64,000 nucleotides of DNA, taken from assembly GCA_002315765.1 (NCBI GenBank), contig DCIE01000078.1, forward strand, positions 18,896 to 82,895, given 5' to 3'. Position 1 is the first letter of the stretch. The number at the start of each line of letters is the position of its first letter. Position numbers and translations under genes: made by a program. The notes beneath the pieces were generated by a model. The model was given only the letters and a program-made list of their open reading frames with translations, made no database searches and was not told where the DNA came from. The DNA comes from Ruminococcaceae bacterium UBA1734 (lineage in GTDB: Bacteria > Bacillota > Clostridia > Oscillospirales > Acutalibacteraceae). Positions 33,206 through 40,913 of the stretch are shown here, one piece after another.

Positions 33206-34600
33206 ATGGGAATAATTAATGACAACTTTTTACTTAAAACCGATGCAGCAAAAAAACTTTATAATGCATCAAAAGATATGCCGATTATTGACTATCATTG
33301 TCATATAAATCCAAAGGAAATTGCCGAGAACAGAAAGTTTGAAAATATTACCCAAGTATGGCTTGGCGGCGACCACTATAAGTGGAGACTTATGCGTTCT
33401 AACGGTGTTCCGGAAAATGAGATTACCGGCGATGCTGACGATTTTACAAAATTCTTAAGATTTGCCGAAATGTTGCCCAAGGCTATCGGCAATCCGATGT
33501 ATCATTGGTGCCATTTGGAACTAAAGAGATTTTTCGGATATGACGGAGTGTTAAACGGTGATACCGCAAAAGAAGTGTACGAACTTTGCAATAAAAAACT
33601 CCAAAATGACGATATGACCGTTAGGGCTTTGATTGAAAAATCAAATGTGGCTATGATTGGAACTACCGATGACCCTATTGATGACCTTAAGTGGCATAAG
33701 ATTATTAAAGAAGATTCTTCCTTTAAGACTGCCGTTTGTCCTACATTTAGACCTGACAAGGCTGTTAATATCGACAAAGCAGGATTTATCGATTATATTA
33801 AAAAGTTATCCGAAGTATCGGGAATTGACATTAAGACTATTGATGATGTAAAAGAAGCTTTGGCAAAAAGACTTGATTTCTTCTGTGAAATGGGTTGTCG
33901 TGCCACCGACCACGGTCTTGATTATATTATCTATGAGCCGACAACCGGTTTTGCCGTAAACGATATTTTCAAAAAAGCTATGAACGGCGAACATATTTCT
34001 CAGTTAGAGGCGGACCAATATAAAACCGAATTAATGCTGTTTTTGGGTGAAAAGATTGCCGAAAAGGGAATAGTAATGCAACTTCATTACGGTGCTCAAA
34101 GAAATACTAATACAAAGATGTTTAAATCTCTCGGTGCAGACACAGGCTTTGACTGTATTTCGGTTAAAAACTGCGGCGAGGCATTAACAGGCTTCTTAAA
34201 TGCTTTGGAAACAAAGAATAAGTTGCCGAAAACAATTATTTATTCCTTAAACCCCAACGATAACGAGCTTATTGATACGGTGCTCGGTTGCTTCCAAGGT
34301 ACCGAAGCACAGGGAAAAATTCAACACGGTTCGGCTTGGTGGTTCAGCGATACAAAGAGTGGTATGGAAACACAGTTAAAATCCCTTGCCAACCTTTCCT
34401 TGCTTGGTAATTTTGTAGGAATGCTTACCGACTCAAGAAGTTTCCTCTCATATACAAGACACGAATATTTCAGAAGAATACTTTGTGATGTTATAGGTGA
34501 TTGGGTAGCAAACGGCGAATATCCCGATGACGAAAAGACACTTGAAACAATTGTTAAAGATATTTCCTATAACAATGCACAAAAATATTTTAATATTTAA
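33206..34600 (+). CDS. uxaC: Glucuronate/galacturonate isomerase
   Basis: UxaC converts galacturonate to tagaturonate (and glucuronate to fructuronate), the first pathway step. The 464-residue length fits the family. It shows the amidohydrolase-fold metal motif IIDYHCHINPKEIAENRKFE at the N-terminus, then VWLGGDHYKWRLMRSNGVPE, GTTDDPIDDL, MQLHYGAQRNTNTKMF, and LTDSRSFLSYTRHEYFRR near the end. A GAGGAG Shine-Dalgarno precedes the ATG. It is the last gene of the operon; 34601-34681 carries no gene. Confidence 0.96.
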   Translation: MGIINDNFLLKTDAAKKLYNASKDMPIIDYHCHINPKEIAENRKFENITQVWLGGDHYKWRLMRSNGVPENEITGDADDFTKFLRFAEMLPKAIGNPMYHWCHLELKRFFGYDGVLNGDTAKEVYELCNKKLQNDDMTVRALIEKSNVAMIGTTDDPIDDLKWHKIIKEDSSFKTAVCPTFRPDKAVNIDKAGFIDYIKKLSEVSGIDIKTIDDVKEALAKRLDFFCEMGCRATDHGLDYIIYEPTTGFAVNDIFKKAMNGEHISQLEADQYKTELMLFLGEKIAEKGIVMQLHYGAQRNTNTKMFKSLGADTGFDCISVKNCGEALTGFLNALETKNKLPKTIIYSLNPNDNELIDTVLGCFQGTEAQGKIQHGSAWWFSDTKSGMETQLKSLANLSLLGNFVGMLTDSRSFLSYTRHEYFRRILCDVIGDWVANGEYPDDEKTLETIVKDISYNNAQKYFNI

Positions 34601-34681
34601 TGAAATTCAAAGATGTATTAATTAAATATTCCACATCATCACAAATTGTGGGAAACGGATTTAGAGTATATAAATAAAATT

Positions 34682-34719
34682 AATGCCACTCAAACCAATA
34701 ATTTGAGTGGCATTTTTCT
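34682..34719 (+). terminator. Terminator after uxaC
   Basis: Perfect 13-bp stem AATGCCACTCAAA (34682-34694) with TTTGAGTGGCATT (34702-34714), followed by TTTCT. Confidence 0.88.
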
Positions 34720-34723
34720 ATAA

Positions 34724-34748
34724 AAGCGGGAGAGTTTTTCACTCTCCC
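34724..34748 (-). terminator. Terminator after upp (minus strand)
   Basis: On the minus strand GGGAGAGT pairs with ACTCTCCC (plus 34728-34748), followed by GCTTTTA. It sits 15 bp past the upp stop. Confidence 0.75.
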
Positions 34749-34763
34749 TAAAATACATTTATA

Positions 34764-35402
34764 TTATTTTGTACCGAAAATTCTATCTCCTGCATCGCCG
34801 AGTCCGGGAACGATATAACAATGCTCGTTTAGATGGTCGTCAAGACCTGCACAGTAAACTTCAACATCAGGATGAGCCTCGGTAAATGCTTTTAAGCCTT
34901 CGGGTGCTGCGATGATGCACATAAACTTAATTCTCTTCGGATTAAACTCCTTAATTCTTGTAACGGCATCAATAGCACTTCCGCCGGTTGCAAGCATTGG
35001 GTCAAGTAAGAAAACATCTCTTTCCGAAAGGTCGGAAGGTAATTTGCAGTAATAATCGACAGGCTTATGAGTTTCGGGGTCGCGGTACATACCGATATGA
35101 CCGATACGGCAAGAAGGAATAAGGCTTGTGATACCGTCAACCATTCCGAGACCTGCACGAAGAATAGGAACGATTGCCATTTTTCTGCCGTCTAATTGCT
35201 TTGCATTGGCAATATCAACAGGAGTTTTTACATTAACATCCTTAAGTGGTAAATCTCTTGTAGATTCATAACACATAAGCATTGCGATTTCGCTGATTAG
35301 TTCACGGAATTGCTTTGTTCCCGTCTGTTCGTCGCGAAGGATTGAAAGCTTGTGCTGGATTAGGGGATGGTCCATAATAAATACATTCTTGTTCATTTTC
35401 AT
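34764..35402 (-). CDS. upp: Uracil phosphoribosyltransferase
   Basis: Upp salvages uracil to UMP using PRPP. The 212-residue length fits (about 209). It shows MDHPLIQHKLSILRDEQTG at the start, VPILRAGLGMVDG, the PRPP loop LLDPMLATGGSAIDAV, and the uracil-binding YIVPGLGDAGDRIFGTK C-terminus. Last gene of the minus-strand unit tsaE-tsaB-rpiB-upp; it starts 6 bp after rpiB stops. The order rpiB-upp is common in Firmicutes. Confidence 0.96.
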   Translation of the reverse strand: MKMNKNVFIMDHPLIQHKLSILRDEQTGTKQFRELISEIAMLMCYESTRDLPLKDVNVKTPVDIANAKQLDGRKMAIVPILRAGLGMVDGITSLIPSCRIGHIGMYRDPETHKPVDYYCKLPSDLSERDVFLLDPMLATGGSAIDAVTRIKEFNPKRIKFMCIIAAPEGLKAFTEAHPDVEVYCAGLDDHLNEHCYIVPGLGDAGDRIFGTK

Positions 35403-35408
35403 AACTCC

Positions 35409-35852
35409 TTAATTGTTTTCTTCTATTTTTGTTATTTTATCAATTCTTCTTTGATGGCGGTCGCCCTCAAAGGAAGTATTAACGAATATATCGGCAAGTT
35501 CAACGGCAGTTCCTACTCCGATAACTCTGCCACCTAAACAAAGGATATTTGAATTATTGTGCATTCGGGTGTACTTGGCAGAAAAATGTTCGCTACAAGC
35601 AGCAGCACGAATACCCTTTACCTTATTGGCGGCGATGGACATTCCGATGCCCGTACCGCAAACTAAAATTCCCAATTCACATTCACCCTTGGTGATAAGC
35701 TCGGTAACCTTTGTGGCAATATCCGGATAATCAACGGATACCTGTTCATAAATACCCACATCCGTAACCTCAAAGCCGTTTTCTTTAAGATGCTCGGCAA
35801 TGGCATTTTTGTGTTCCAAACCACCGTGGTCGCAACCAATAGCAATTTTCAT
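35409..35852 (-). CDS. rpiB: Ribose-5-phosphate isomerase B
   Basis: RpiB interconverts ribose 5-phosphate and ribulose 5-phosphate. The 147 residues match the RpiB/LacAB family: IAIGCDHGGLEHKNAI at the N-terminus, GILVCGTGIGMSIAANKVKG with the active-site Cys, and AACSEHFSAKYTRMHNNSNI. LacA/LacB paralogues look alike, but the lone gene next to upp favours RpiB. It starts 14 bp after the tsaB stop. Confidence 0.93.
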   Translation of the reverse strand: MKIAIGCDHGGLEHKNAIAEHLKENGFEVTDVGIYEQVSVDYPDIATKVTELITKGECELGILVCGTGIGMSIAANKVKGIRAAACSEHFSAKYTRMHNNSNILCLGGRVIGVGTAVELADIFVNTSFEGDRHQRRIDKITKIEENN

Positions 35853-35866
35853 TTTAAAACCCCCGT

Positions 35867-36562
35867 TTATTTATTCTTTTTTGCATTTAATTCTCGCTGA
35901 GCCTGAGGTAAGCGAAGATAAATAGGAAGAAGCTCTGATGAACTAACAGTTCTTCCGTGTATAAAATCAGATTCGGTGGCAAGAGCAACACCGATAGCTG
36001 ATTGATAGCGATTTTTGTTGTGCGCCAATATGAGATTATCGTTTTTATAGGAGTTATAAAAAAGCTCGGCGCCATCACCGCAAATAACCACATTTTGTCC
36101 TAAATTTTCGATTTCCCTGATAATCTCATCACCCATAAGACATCTGTCTTCACACAGTCTTGTGATTTTGCCCTTTTCTATTTTAAATAAAGCATTGTAA
36201 AACTGGTTGCAGCGGGCATCCATAACAGGACACAAATACACATCAAAATCAATAAAATTATGAGCCATAGCAAGTAATGTGGAAACACCGACACAAGGCT
36301 TATTTTCCGAAATGGAAAGTCCTTTTATACAACTGATACCGATACGAATACCCGTAAAGGAACCGGGACCTGAAGCAACCGAAAATCCGTCAATGTCATT
36401 AACGGAAATCATAGAGGTTTTCAGTAAATTTTCTATCATAGGCATAAGGGTTTGCGAGTGGGTGATAGAAATGTTCGTAAAACTACTTGCTAAGATTTTT
36501 CCGTTTTCGATTATCGCAACACTTGCAGGTTTTGCGGAACATTCAACAGATAGGATTTTCAC
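35867..36562 (-). CDS. tsaB: tRNA threonylcarbamoyladenosine biosynthesis protein TsaB
   Basis: TsaB is the TsaD partner in making t6A on ANN-decoding tRNAs. The 231-residue protein starts MKILSVECSAKPASVAII and contains FSVASGPGSFTGIRIGISCI, the diagnostic TsaB block. I take the GTG at 36562 because an AAAGGAAG Shine-Dalgarno lies 8 nt upstream; the in-frame GTG at 36571 directly abuts that sequence. The gene overlaps tsaE by 20 bp. tsaD is not in the window. Confidence 0.92.
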   Translation of the reverse strand: MKILSVECSAKPASVAIIENGKILASSFTNISITHSQTLMPMIENLLKTSMISVNDIDGFSVASGPGSFTGIRIGISCIKGLSISENKPCVGVSTLLAMAHNFIDFDVYLCPVMDARCNQFYNALFKIEKGKITRLCEDRCLMGDEIIREIENLGQNVVICGDGAELFYNSYKNDNLILAHNKNRYQSAIGVALATESDFIHGRTVSSSELLPIYLRLPQAQRELNAKKNK

Positions 36563-36992
36563 TTGATTCACTTCCTTTAAAAAGGGTTATTTTCCTTGAA
36601 GAATCATCTATGCGTTCAAACTTAATATATATGGTATTATCATCAAATACCGAAGAAATGTTTTCACTCCATTCACAGACCATAACACCCATTTCATCGG
36701 CATAATCGAAAAAACCGGTTGAATATAAATCTTCAAATCCGGAAATACGGTATAAATCAAAATGAAACAGCGGTAATCTACCGCCACGGTATTCATTTAC
36801 AATATTAAATGTGGGGGAAGTAACATCGCCTTCATATCCGAGGCCTTTGGCTATTCCCGAGGTGATGCAGGTTTTTCCCATACCCAAACCGCCGATAAAA
36901 GCAATTTTATCACCGGCTACAAGAGTTTTCGCAATATCAACTCCGATACTAACCGTTTCTTCGGCACTGTTCGAAAGAAAAATTCTACTCAT
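36543..36992 (-). CDS. tsaE: tRNA threonylcarbamoyladenosine biosynthesis ATPase TsaE
   Basis: TsaE is the ATPase that resets the TsaBDE complex. The 149-residue protein has Walker A GGLGMGKTCITSGIAKGLGY, then VTSPTFNIVNEYRGGRLPLF, HFDLYRI and the VMVCEWSENI Walker-B-like region that typify TsaE. First gene of the minus-strand operon, 27 bp downstream of its promoter's -10. Confidence 0.95.
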   Translation of the reverse strand: MSRIFLSNSAEETVSIGVDIAKTLVAGDKIAFIGGLGMGKTCITSGIAKGLGYEGDVTSPTFNIVNEYRGGRLPLFHFDLYRISGFEDLYSTGFFDYADEMGVMVCEWSENISSVFDDNTIYIKFERIDDSSRKITLFKGSESSENPIC

Positions 36993-37019
36993 AATCTACA
37001 TCCCTTTACTCAAATAGAT

Positions 37020-37048
37020 ATATTATCATAAAACACGAATATAGTCAA
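37020..37048 (-). promoter_or_regulatory. Promoter of tsaE-tsaB-rpiB-upp
   Basis: On the minus strand TTGACT (plus 37043-37048), 17-bp spacer, TAATAT (plus 37020-37025), with TG just upstream of the -10. Confidence 0.7.
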
Positions 37049-37103
37049 TCAAAATCATCTAAAAAGCAACATTTATTTTGCCGTATTATATAAAAAAGAA
37101 TAA

Positions 37104-37121
37104 ATGTTACTTTTTTAACAA
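37104..37121. promoter_or_regulatory. Candidate Rex (NADH/NAD+ sensor) operator
   Basis: ATGTTACTTTTTTAACAA agrees with the clostridial Rex pattern TTGTTAANNNNTTAACAA at 12 of 14 defined positions. It lies 17 bp upstream of the hydrogenase operon -35. Rex control of hydrogenase genes is known in Clostridia; the site here is by eye only. Confidence 0.45.
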
Positions 37122-37137
37122 AATCCCTTAAATAATG

Positions 37138-37166
37138 TTTGCAAAATTGAAAATATGTGTTATACT
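37138..37166 (+). promoter_or_regulatory. Hydrogenase operon promoter
   Basis: TTTGCA (37138-37143), 17-bp spacer, TATACT (37161-37166) preceded by TGT (extended -10). Confidence 0.6.
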
Positions 37167-37184
37167 ATATGAGTATAGTTGTGT

Positions 37185-37207
37185 ATTATGTCGTATTATG
37201 ACATAAT
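37185..37207 (+). repeat. Inverted repeat in the hydrogenase operon leader
   Basis: ATTATGTC (37185-37192) and GACATAAT (37200-37207) form a perfect 8-bp dyad with a 7-bp spacer, between the predicted transcription start (near 37173) and the Shine-Dalgarno. Could be an operator or an RNA hairpin. Confidence 0.5.
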
Positions 37208-37242
37208 CATAGTTAATTATGCAAAATTTAGGAGGTATTTTC

Positions 37243-37740
37243 ATGAAAAAGAAAATCAGCAAGATTCCTTTTAAAGGAACTGCCGAACAGGAAGCACAGC
37301 TTAAAAAAGTCATTGATGAGAATAAGCATGATAAAAGCAATCTAATGGTTGTAATGCAACATGCTCAGGATATTTACGGATATCTTCCCATCGAAGTTCA
37401 AAATATGATTGCAGAAGGAATGGATGTTTCTCTTGAGAAGATTTACGGCGTAGCAACTTTCTATGCTCAGTTTGCTCTTTCTCCTAAGGGAAAATACAAC
37501 ATTTCCGTATGTTTAGGTACGGCTTGTTATGTTAAGGGCTCAGGTCCTATTTTCGATAAGCTTTCGGAGAGACTCGGAATCGGTGCTGACGAGTGCACAC
37601 CTGACGGTAAATTCTCTCTAACCGCTTGCCGTTGTATCGGTGCTTGCGGTTTGGCTCCTGTACTTACTGTCAACGATGAAGTTTACGGTAGATTAACCGA
37701 GGACGATGTTGACACTATTTTAGCAAAATACATGGACTAA
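37243..37740 (+). CDS. hydC: NuoE-like [2Fe-2S] subunit of bifurcating hydrogenase (HydC)
   Basis: A 165-residue thioredoxin-fold ferredoxin subunit, equivalent to NuoE/HydC, which relays electrons between HydB and HydA in the HydABC complex that oxidises NADH and reduced ferredoxin together to make H2. The first cysteine pair is in CLGTACYVKGS and the second in CRCIGACGLAP, spaced as in NuoE. VATFYAQFALSPKGKY is the usual preceding block. Start ATG 37243 is preceded by AGGAGG; an upstream in-frame ATG at 37219 precedes that Shine-Dalgarno and is unlikely. First gene of a ten-gene operon; hydB and hydA come last. Confidence 0.92.
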   Translation: MKKKISKIPFKGTAEQEAQLKKVIDENKHDKSNLMVVMQHAQDIYGYLPIEVQNMIAEGMDVSLEKIYGVATFYAQFALSPKGKYNISVCLGTACYVKGSGPIFDKLSERLGIGADECTPDGKFSLTACRCIGACGLAPVLTVNDEVYGRLTEDDVDTILAKYMD

Positions 37741-37774
37741 TTTGTTTAGATTATAGTTTTGAGGGAAATGACTT

Positions 37775-38128
37775 ATGAAAATCAGTACTATGAGAGATTT
37801 ACTCGGTGCAGAGGTTTTAACCTGTGAAGAAAATCTTGATAATCAGGTTTTTTCCGCATGTGGTTGCGACCTTATGAGTGATGTTTTGGCTTTTGTTAAG
37901 GACCAAGCCGTTTTATTAACCGGACTTGTTAATCCTCAGGTTATCAGAACTGCTGAAATGATGGATATGGTTTGTATTGTGTTTGTTCGTTCCAAAATGC
38001 CTTCTCCTGAAATGATTGAGATGGCAAAGGAAAGCGGAATAGTTATTCTTTTAAGCAATAAAAGAATGTATGAAGCCTGTGGAATACTTTACAGTAACGG
38101 CCTAATCGGTAATAAGGTGAAGTCATGA
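37775..38128 (+). CDS. DRTGG-domain protein 1
   Basis: A 117-residue single-domain protein of the DRTGG type (known in phosphotransacetylases and CBS proteins and, as stand-alone genes, in clostridial hydrogenase clusters). MRDLLGAEVLTCEENLDNQV and ALLLTGLVNPQV-like strands are visible, and the closing LLSNKRMYEACGILYSNGLI matches the second DRTGG gene at 39859. Function is unknown; DRTGG domains are proposed ligand-binding. The next start overlaps its stop by 4 bp. Confidence 0.8.
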   Translation: MKISTMRDLLGAEVLTCEENLDNQVFSACGCDLMSDVLAFVKDQAVLLTGLVNPQVIRTAEMMDMVCIVFVRSKMPSPEMIEMAKESGIVILLSNKRMYEACGILYSNGLIGNKVKS

Positions 38129-38547
38129 GTGAAGAACTTGTATTCCACTTTGATGTGGACGGTGAAGATTTTACTTCGGCAGGTCAAGCATCAGTACAGG
38201 TTAAAAAGAGTCTTCGTAGATTAGGAATTCCCGCCGAAACTATAAGACGCGTTTCCATTGCAATGTATGAGGGAGAGATTAATATGGTTATTCACGCCGG
38301 AGGCGGTGTCGCCGATGTAAAGGTGCTTGAAGACCGAATTGTTATAATTCTCTCTGATAAAGGTCCGGGAATTACGGATATTAACAAAGCAATGGAGGAA
38401 GGTTATTCCACCGCTACCGATAATGTGAGAACATTGGGATTCGGTGCCGGAATGGGATTGCCGAATATGAAAAAATATTCCGACACAATGGATATTCAGT
38501 CTACGGTCGGGGTAGGTACCGTTATTACTATGACGGTGAATTTATAA
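38125..38547 (+). CDS. RsbW-like ATP-binding protein (anti-sigma factor type) in the hydrogenase operon
   Basis: A 140-residue HATPase_c_2 protein: VSIAMYEGEINMVIHAGGG is the N-box (Glu and Asn present), ILSDKGPGITDI the G1 loop and LGFGAGMGLPNMKKYSDTMD the G2 loop. Likely a serine kinase or ATP-dependent switch protein rather than a histidine kinase. Translationally coupled to the DRTGG gene upstream and followed by the H-cluster sensor-like protein, so these three probably work together. Confidence 0.85.
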   Translation: MSEELVFHFDVDGEDFTSAGQASVQVKKSLRRLGIPAETIRRVSIAMYEGEINMVIHAGGGVADVKVLEDRIVIILSDKGPGITDINKAMEEGYSTATDNVRTLGFGAGMGLPNMKKYSDTMDIQSTVGVGTVITMTVNL

Positions 38548-38602
38548 AGACAGTTATTGAATTTTTCATTTCGTTTTTCAAAGATTTTGCGAGGTGATAG
38601 TT

Positions 38603-39853
38603 ATGAGTAAATATGAACATTCGGTAAAACTTTCTGCTGAAAAATGCAATGGTTGTACTACTTGTTTAAGGCATTGTCCTACTGAAGCTATCAGAATCAA
38701 AAACGGCAAGGCACAAATTGATGACGATAGATGTATTGACTGCGGTGAATGTATTAGAGTTTGTCAGCAAAAGGCAAAGAAGGCGGTTTGCGGTTCCCTT
38801 GAAAATATGAATCGTTTCAAGTGGAAAATTGCGCTACCTGCTCCAACACTTTACGGACAATTTGAAAATCTTGAAGAAATCGATTATGTTCTTGACGGAC
38901 TTTTGAAAATAGGATTTGATGATGTTTTTGAGGTATCAAAAGCTGCCGAACTTGTTTCGGCATACACAAGAAAATATCTCAAAACCGAGGGTGTAAAAAA
39001 ACCTGCAATAAGTTCGGCTTGTCCGGTTGTTGTAAGGCTTATCGGTTTGAGGTTTCCGTCTTTGCTCGATAATGTGATACACATGCTTCCGCCTATGGAG
39101 GTTGCCGCTAAACTTGCGAAAGAAAAGGCATATAAAGAGCATCCCGAGTTAAAACCCGAAGAGATAGGTGTTTGCTTTATTTCTCCCTGTGCTGCAAAAT
39201 CAAGTTATGTTAAAAACGGATTTTCAGGATATAAGAGTCAGGTTGACGAGGTTGTTTCCATAAGCGATATTTACTTTTTACTTATCGGTGAAATGAAAAT
39301 GGGAAGCGATATCAAGCAACTTTCCGAATCGGGAATGATTGGTGTCGGTTGGGCGAGAACCGGCGGAGAGGCAACCGCAATATTTAATGAAAATTATCTT
39401 GCGGCTGACGGCATTGAAAATGTAAACAGAGTTCTTGACCAAATAGAAAACGGCAGTATTCCTTCTCTTGAGTTTGTGGAGCTGAATGCCTGTACGGGCG
39501 GATGCGTAGGCGGTGTGCTGACTATGCAAAACCCCTTCATTGCCAAGGCAAGACTCCAAACACTCAGAAGGTATCTTCCGGTTTCGCAAAATTCCTTAAA
39601 TAAAGATGAACTTGAATATATCCCGAATTACTATTTATTTGATGATTTTCCCAATTATCCGCCTATTTCAAGGCTTTCGGATAATATGGCTGAGTCTATG
39701 CGAATGATGTCGGATATTCAAAAGCTTCGTCAAAAATTGCCGGGAATTGACTGCGGTTCTTGCGGAGCGCCGAATTGCCGTGCTTTTGCCGAAGATGTTA
39801 TTAAGGGAATTACCGATATTAGTAAATGCCTGATAGCAAAAACCGAGGAGTGA
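38603..39853 (+). CDS. [FeFe]-hydrogenase-like protein, probable H-cluster sensor without catalytic Cys
   Basis: A 416-residue iron-sulphur protein. Residues 10-60 hold two 4Fe-4S clusters (CNGCTTCLRHCP and CIDCGECIRVCQ), the middle is a hydrogenase large-subunit domain, and the C-terminus is a further four-Cys Fe-S motif (DCGSCGAPNCRAFAEDV). The H-cluster loops are altered: L1 is SSACPVV (Cys140, with Ala where catalytic enzymes have the proton-transfer Cys of TSCCP), L2 SPCAAK (Cys196), L3 NACTGGCVGG (Cys297, Cys301). The four cluster-binding cysteines are kept. This pattern is that of sensory-type hydrogenases, but no PAS domain is fused here. ATG 38603 follows GCGAGGTGA; GTG 38594 is the alternative. 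Confidence 0.85.
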   Translation: MSKYEHSVKLSAEKCNGCTTCLRHCPTEAIRIKNGKAQIDDDRCIDCGECIRVCQQKAKKAVCGSLENMNRFKWKIALPAPTLYGQFENLEEIDYVLDGLLKIGFDDVFEVSKAAELVSAYTRKYLKTEGVKKPAISSACPVVVRLIGLRFPSLLDNVIHMLPPMEVAAKLAKEKAYKEHPELKPEEIGVCFISPCAAKSSYVKNGFSGYKSQVDEVVSISDIYFLLIGEMKMGSDIKQLSESGMIGVGWARTGGEATAIFNENYLAADGIENVNRVLDQIENGSIPSLEFVELNACTGGCVGGVLTMQNPFIAKARLQTLRRYLPVSQNSLNKDELEYIPNYYLFDDFPNYPPISRLSDNMAESMRMMSDIQKLRQKLPGIDCGSCGAPNCRAFAEDVIKGITDISKCLIAKTEE

Positions 39854-39858
39854 TATAT

Positions 39859-40191
39859 TTGACGGTTAAAGAATTAGCACAAAAACTTTCTTTTAAAGAA
39901 CTTTCTATAAGCGATGCTGATAGGGAAGTTGCCGGAGGATATTGCGGAGATTTGCTTAGTTGGGTAATGGGCAGAGCAAAAGAAGGCGATGCTTGGATAA
40001 CTATTATGTCCAACATAAATGTTATTGCCGTTGCTACTCTTGCCGATGTTTCCTGTGTTGTTTTTGCCGAGGATGTTATGCCTGACGATGATATGATAAA
40101 GGTTGCCGCCGAAAAGGGAGTTAATCTTTTGGTTTCGCCATTTGGTGCATTTGAAACAGCCAATAAGATATCGGGTATTATTAATGAATAA
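39859..40191 (+). CDS. DRTGG-domain protein 2
   Basis: A 110-residue protein of the DRTGG type, a distant paralogue of the one at 37775 (same order of strands: LTVKELAQKLSFKELSISDA, then ITIMSNINVIAVATL, VVFAEDVMP, NLLVSPFGAFETANKISGII). The start is TTG 39859, chosen because CGAGGAGTGA lies directly upstream and overlaps the stop of the previous gene; an in-frame ATG at 39826 would overlap that gene by 28 bp. The PHP gene starts within its last codons. Confidence 0.75.
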   Translation: MTVKELAQKLSFKELSISDADREVAGGYCGDLLSWVMGRAKEGDAWITIMSNINVIAVATLADVSCVVFAEDVMPDDDMIKVAAEKGVNLLVSPFGAFETANKISGIINE

Positions 40192-40909
40192 GTATTATTA
40201 CGATTTACATATTCATTCTTGTTTATCTCCCTGCGGAGATGACGATAATACACCTAATAATATTGCAGGTATGGCTACCCTTTGCGGTTTAAATATCGTG
40301 GCGCTGACCGACCATAACACCTTAAAAAATTGTCCCGCTTTTTTTAAAGCAGCAAAGAAATACGGCATTATTCCTGTTGCCGGAACCGAGCTTACAACTG
40401 CCGAAGATGTGCATATTATATGCTTATTCGAGAGTTTAGAAGCCGGTATGGATTTTGACAGCGAACTGCAAAAACATCGAATTTTAGTTAAAAACCGAAC
40501 CGATATATTCGGTAATCAATTTATTTTAGACGGTGATGATAATATTATCGGAACCGATGAAAATTTACTTTCCAATGCTACTGATATTTCAATAGACGAT
40601 GCGGCAAAGCTTATTCCGAAATTCGGAGGAATATGTTATCCGGCGCATATTGACAGACAGTCAAACGGCATTATTTCCGTTTTGGGAACCTTTCCGGAAA
40701 CTCCTTATTTTTCCTGTGTTGAATTAAACAGACAAGAGAAGATTGAGGAATACCGTAAGGAGTATTCCCTTGAGGATAAGAAAATAGTTGTTAGTTCCGA
40801 TGCTCATATTCTAACCGATATGAGGGATAAGGAAAACTATTTTGAGCTTAATGACGAACCTTATAGCGGAGATTTAGTCAGAAGTGAGCTTTTTAAACTT
40901 TTGAGGTGA
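40184..40909 (+). CDS. PHP-domain metal-dependent phosphoesterase
   Basis: A 241-residue PHP (polymerase and histidinol phosphatase) family protein. Metal-binding motifs are YYDLHIHSCLSPCGDDD (HxH), VALTDHNTL, GTELTT and, towards the end, YPAHIDRQ and VVSSDAHI. Proteins of this sort are often next to DRTGG and ATP-binding genes in clostridial hydrogenase operons; the substrate is unknown. I chose ATG 40184 (MNKYYYDLHIHS), overlapping the upstream stop by 8 bp; the longer frame from 40103 lacks family support. Confidence 0.85.
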   Translation: MNKYYYDLHIHSCLSPCGDDDNTPNNIAGMATLCGLNIVALTDHNTLKNCPAFFKAAKKYGIIPVAGTELTTAEDVHIICLFESLEAGMDFDSELQKHRILVKNRTDIFGNQFILDGDDNIIGTDENLLSNATDISIDDAAKLIPKFGGICYPAHIDRQSNGIISVLGTFPETPYFSCVELNRQEKIEEYRKEYSLEDKKIVVSSDAHILTDMRDKENYFELNDEPYSGDLVRSELFKLLR

Positions 40910-40913
40910 TATT

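Noticed and set aside
34601..34681. Possible small RNA or peptide after uxaC
   Set aside because: Only a weak 5-bp hairpin (CCACA/TGTGG) is present and no promoter or start signal.
36993..37242. A small gene in the gap between tsaE and hydC
   Set aside because: Only short frames without Shine-Dalgarno are present; the gap is filled by two promoters, a Rex-like site and a dyad.
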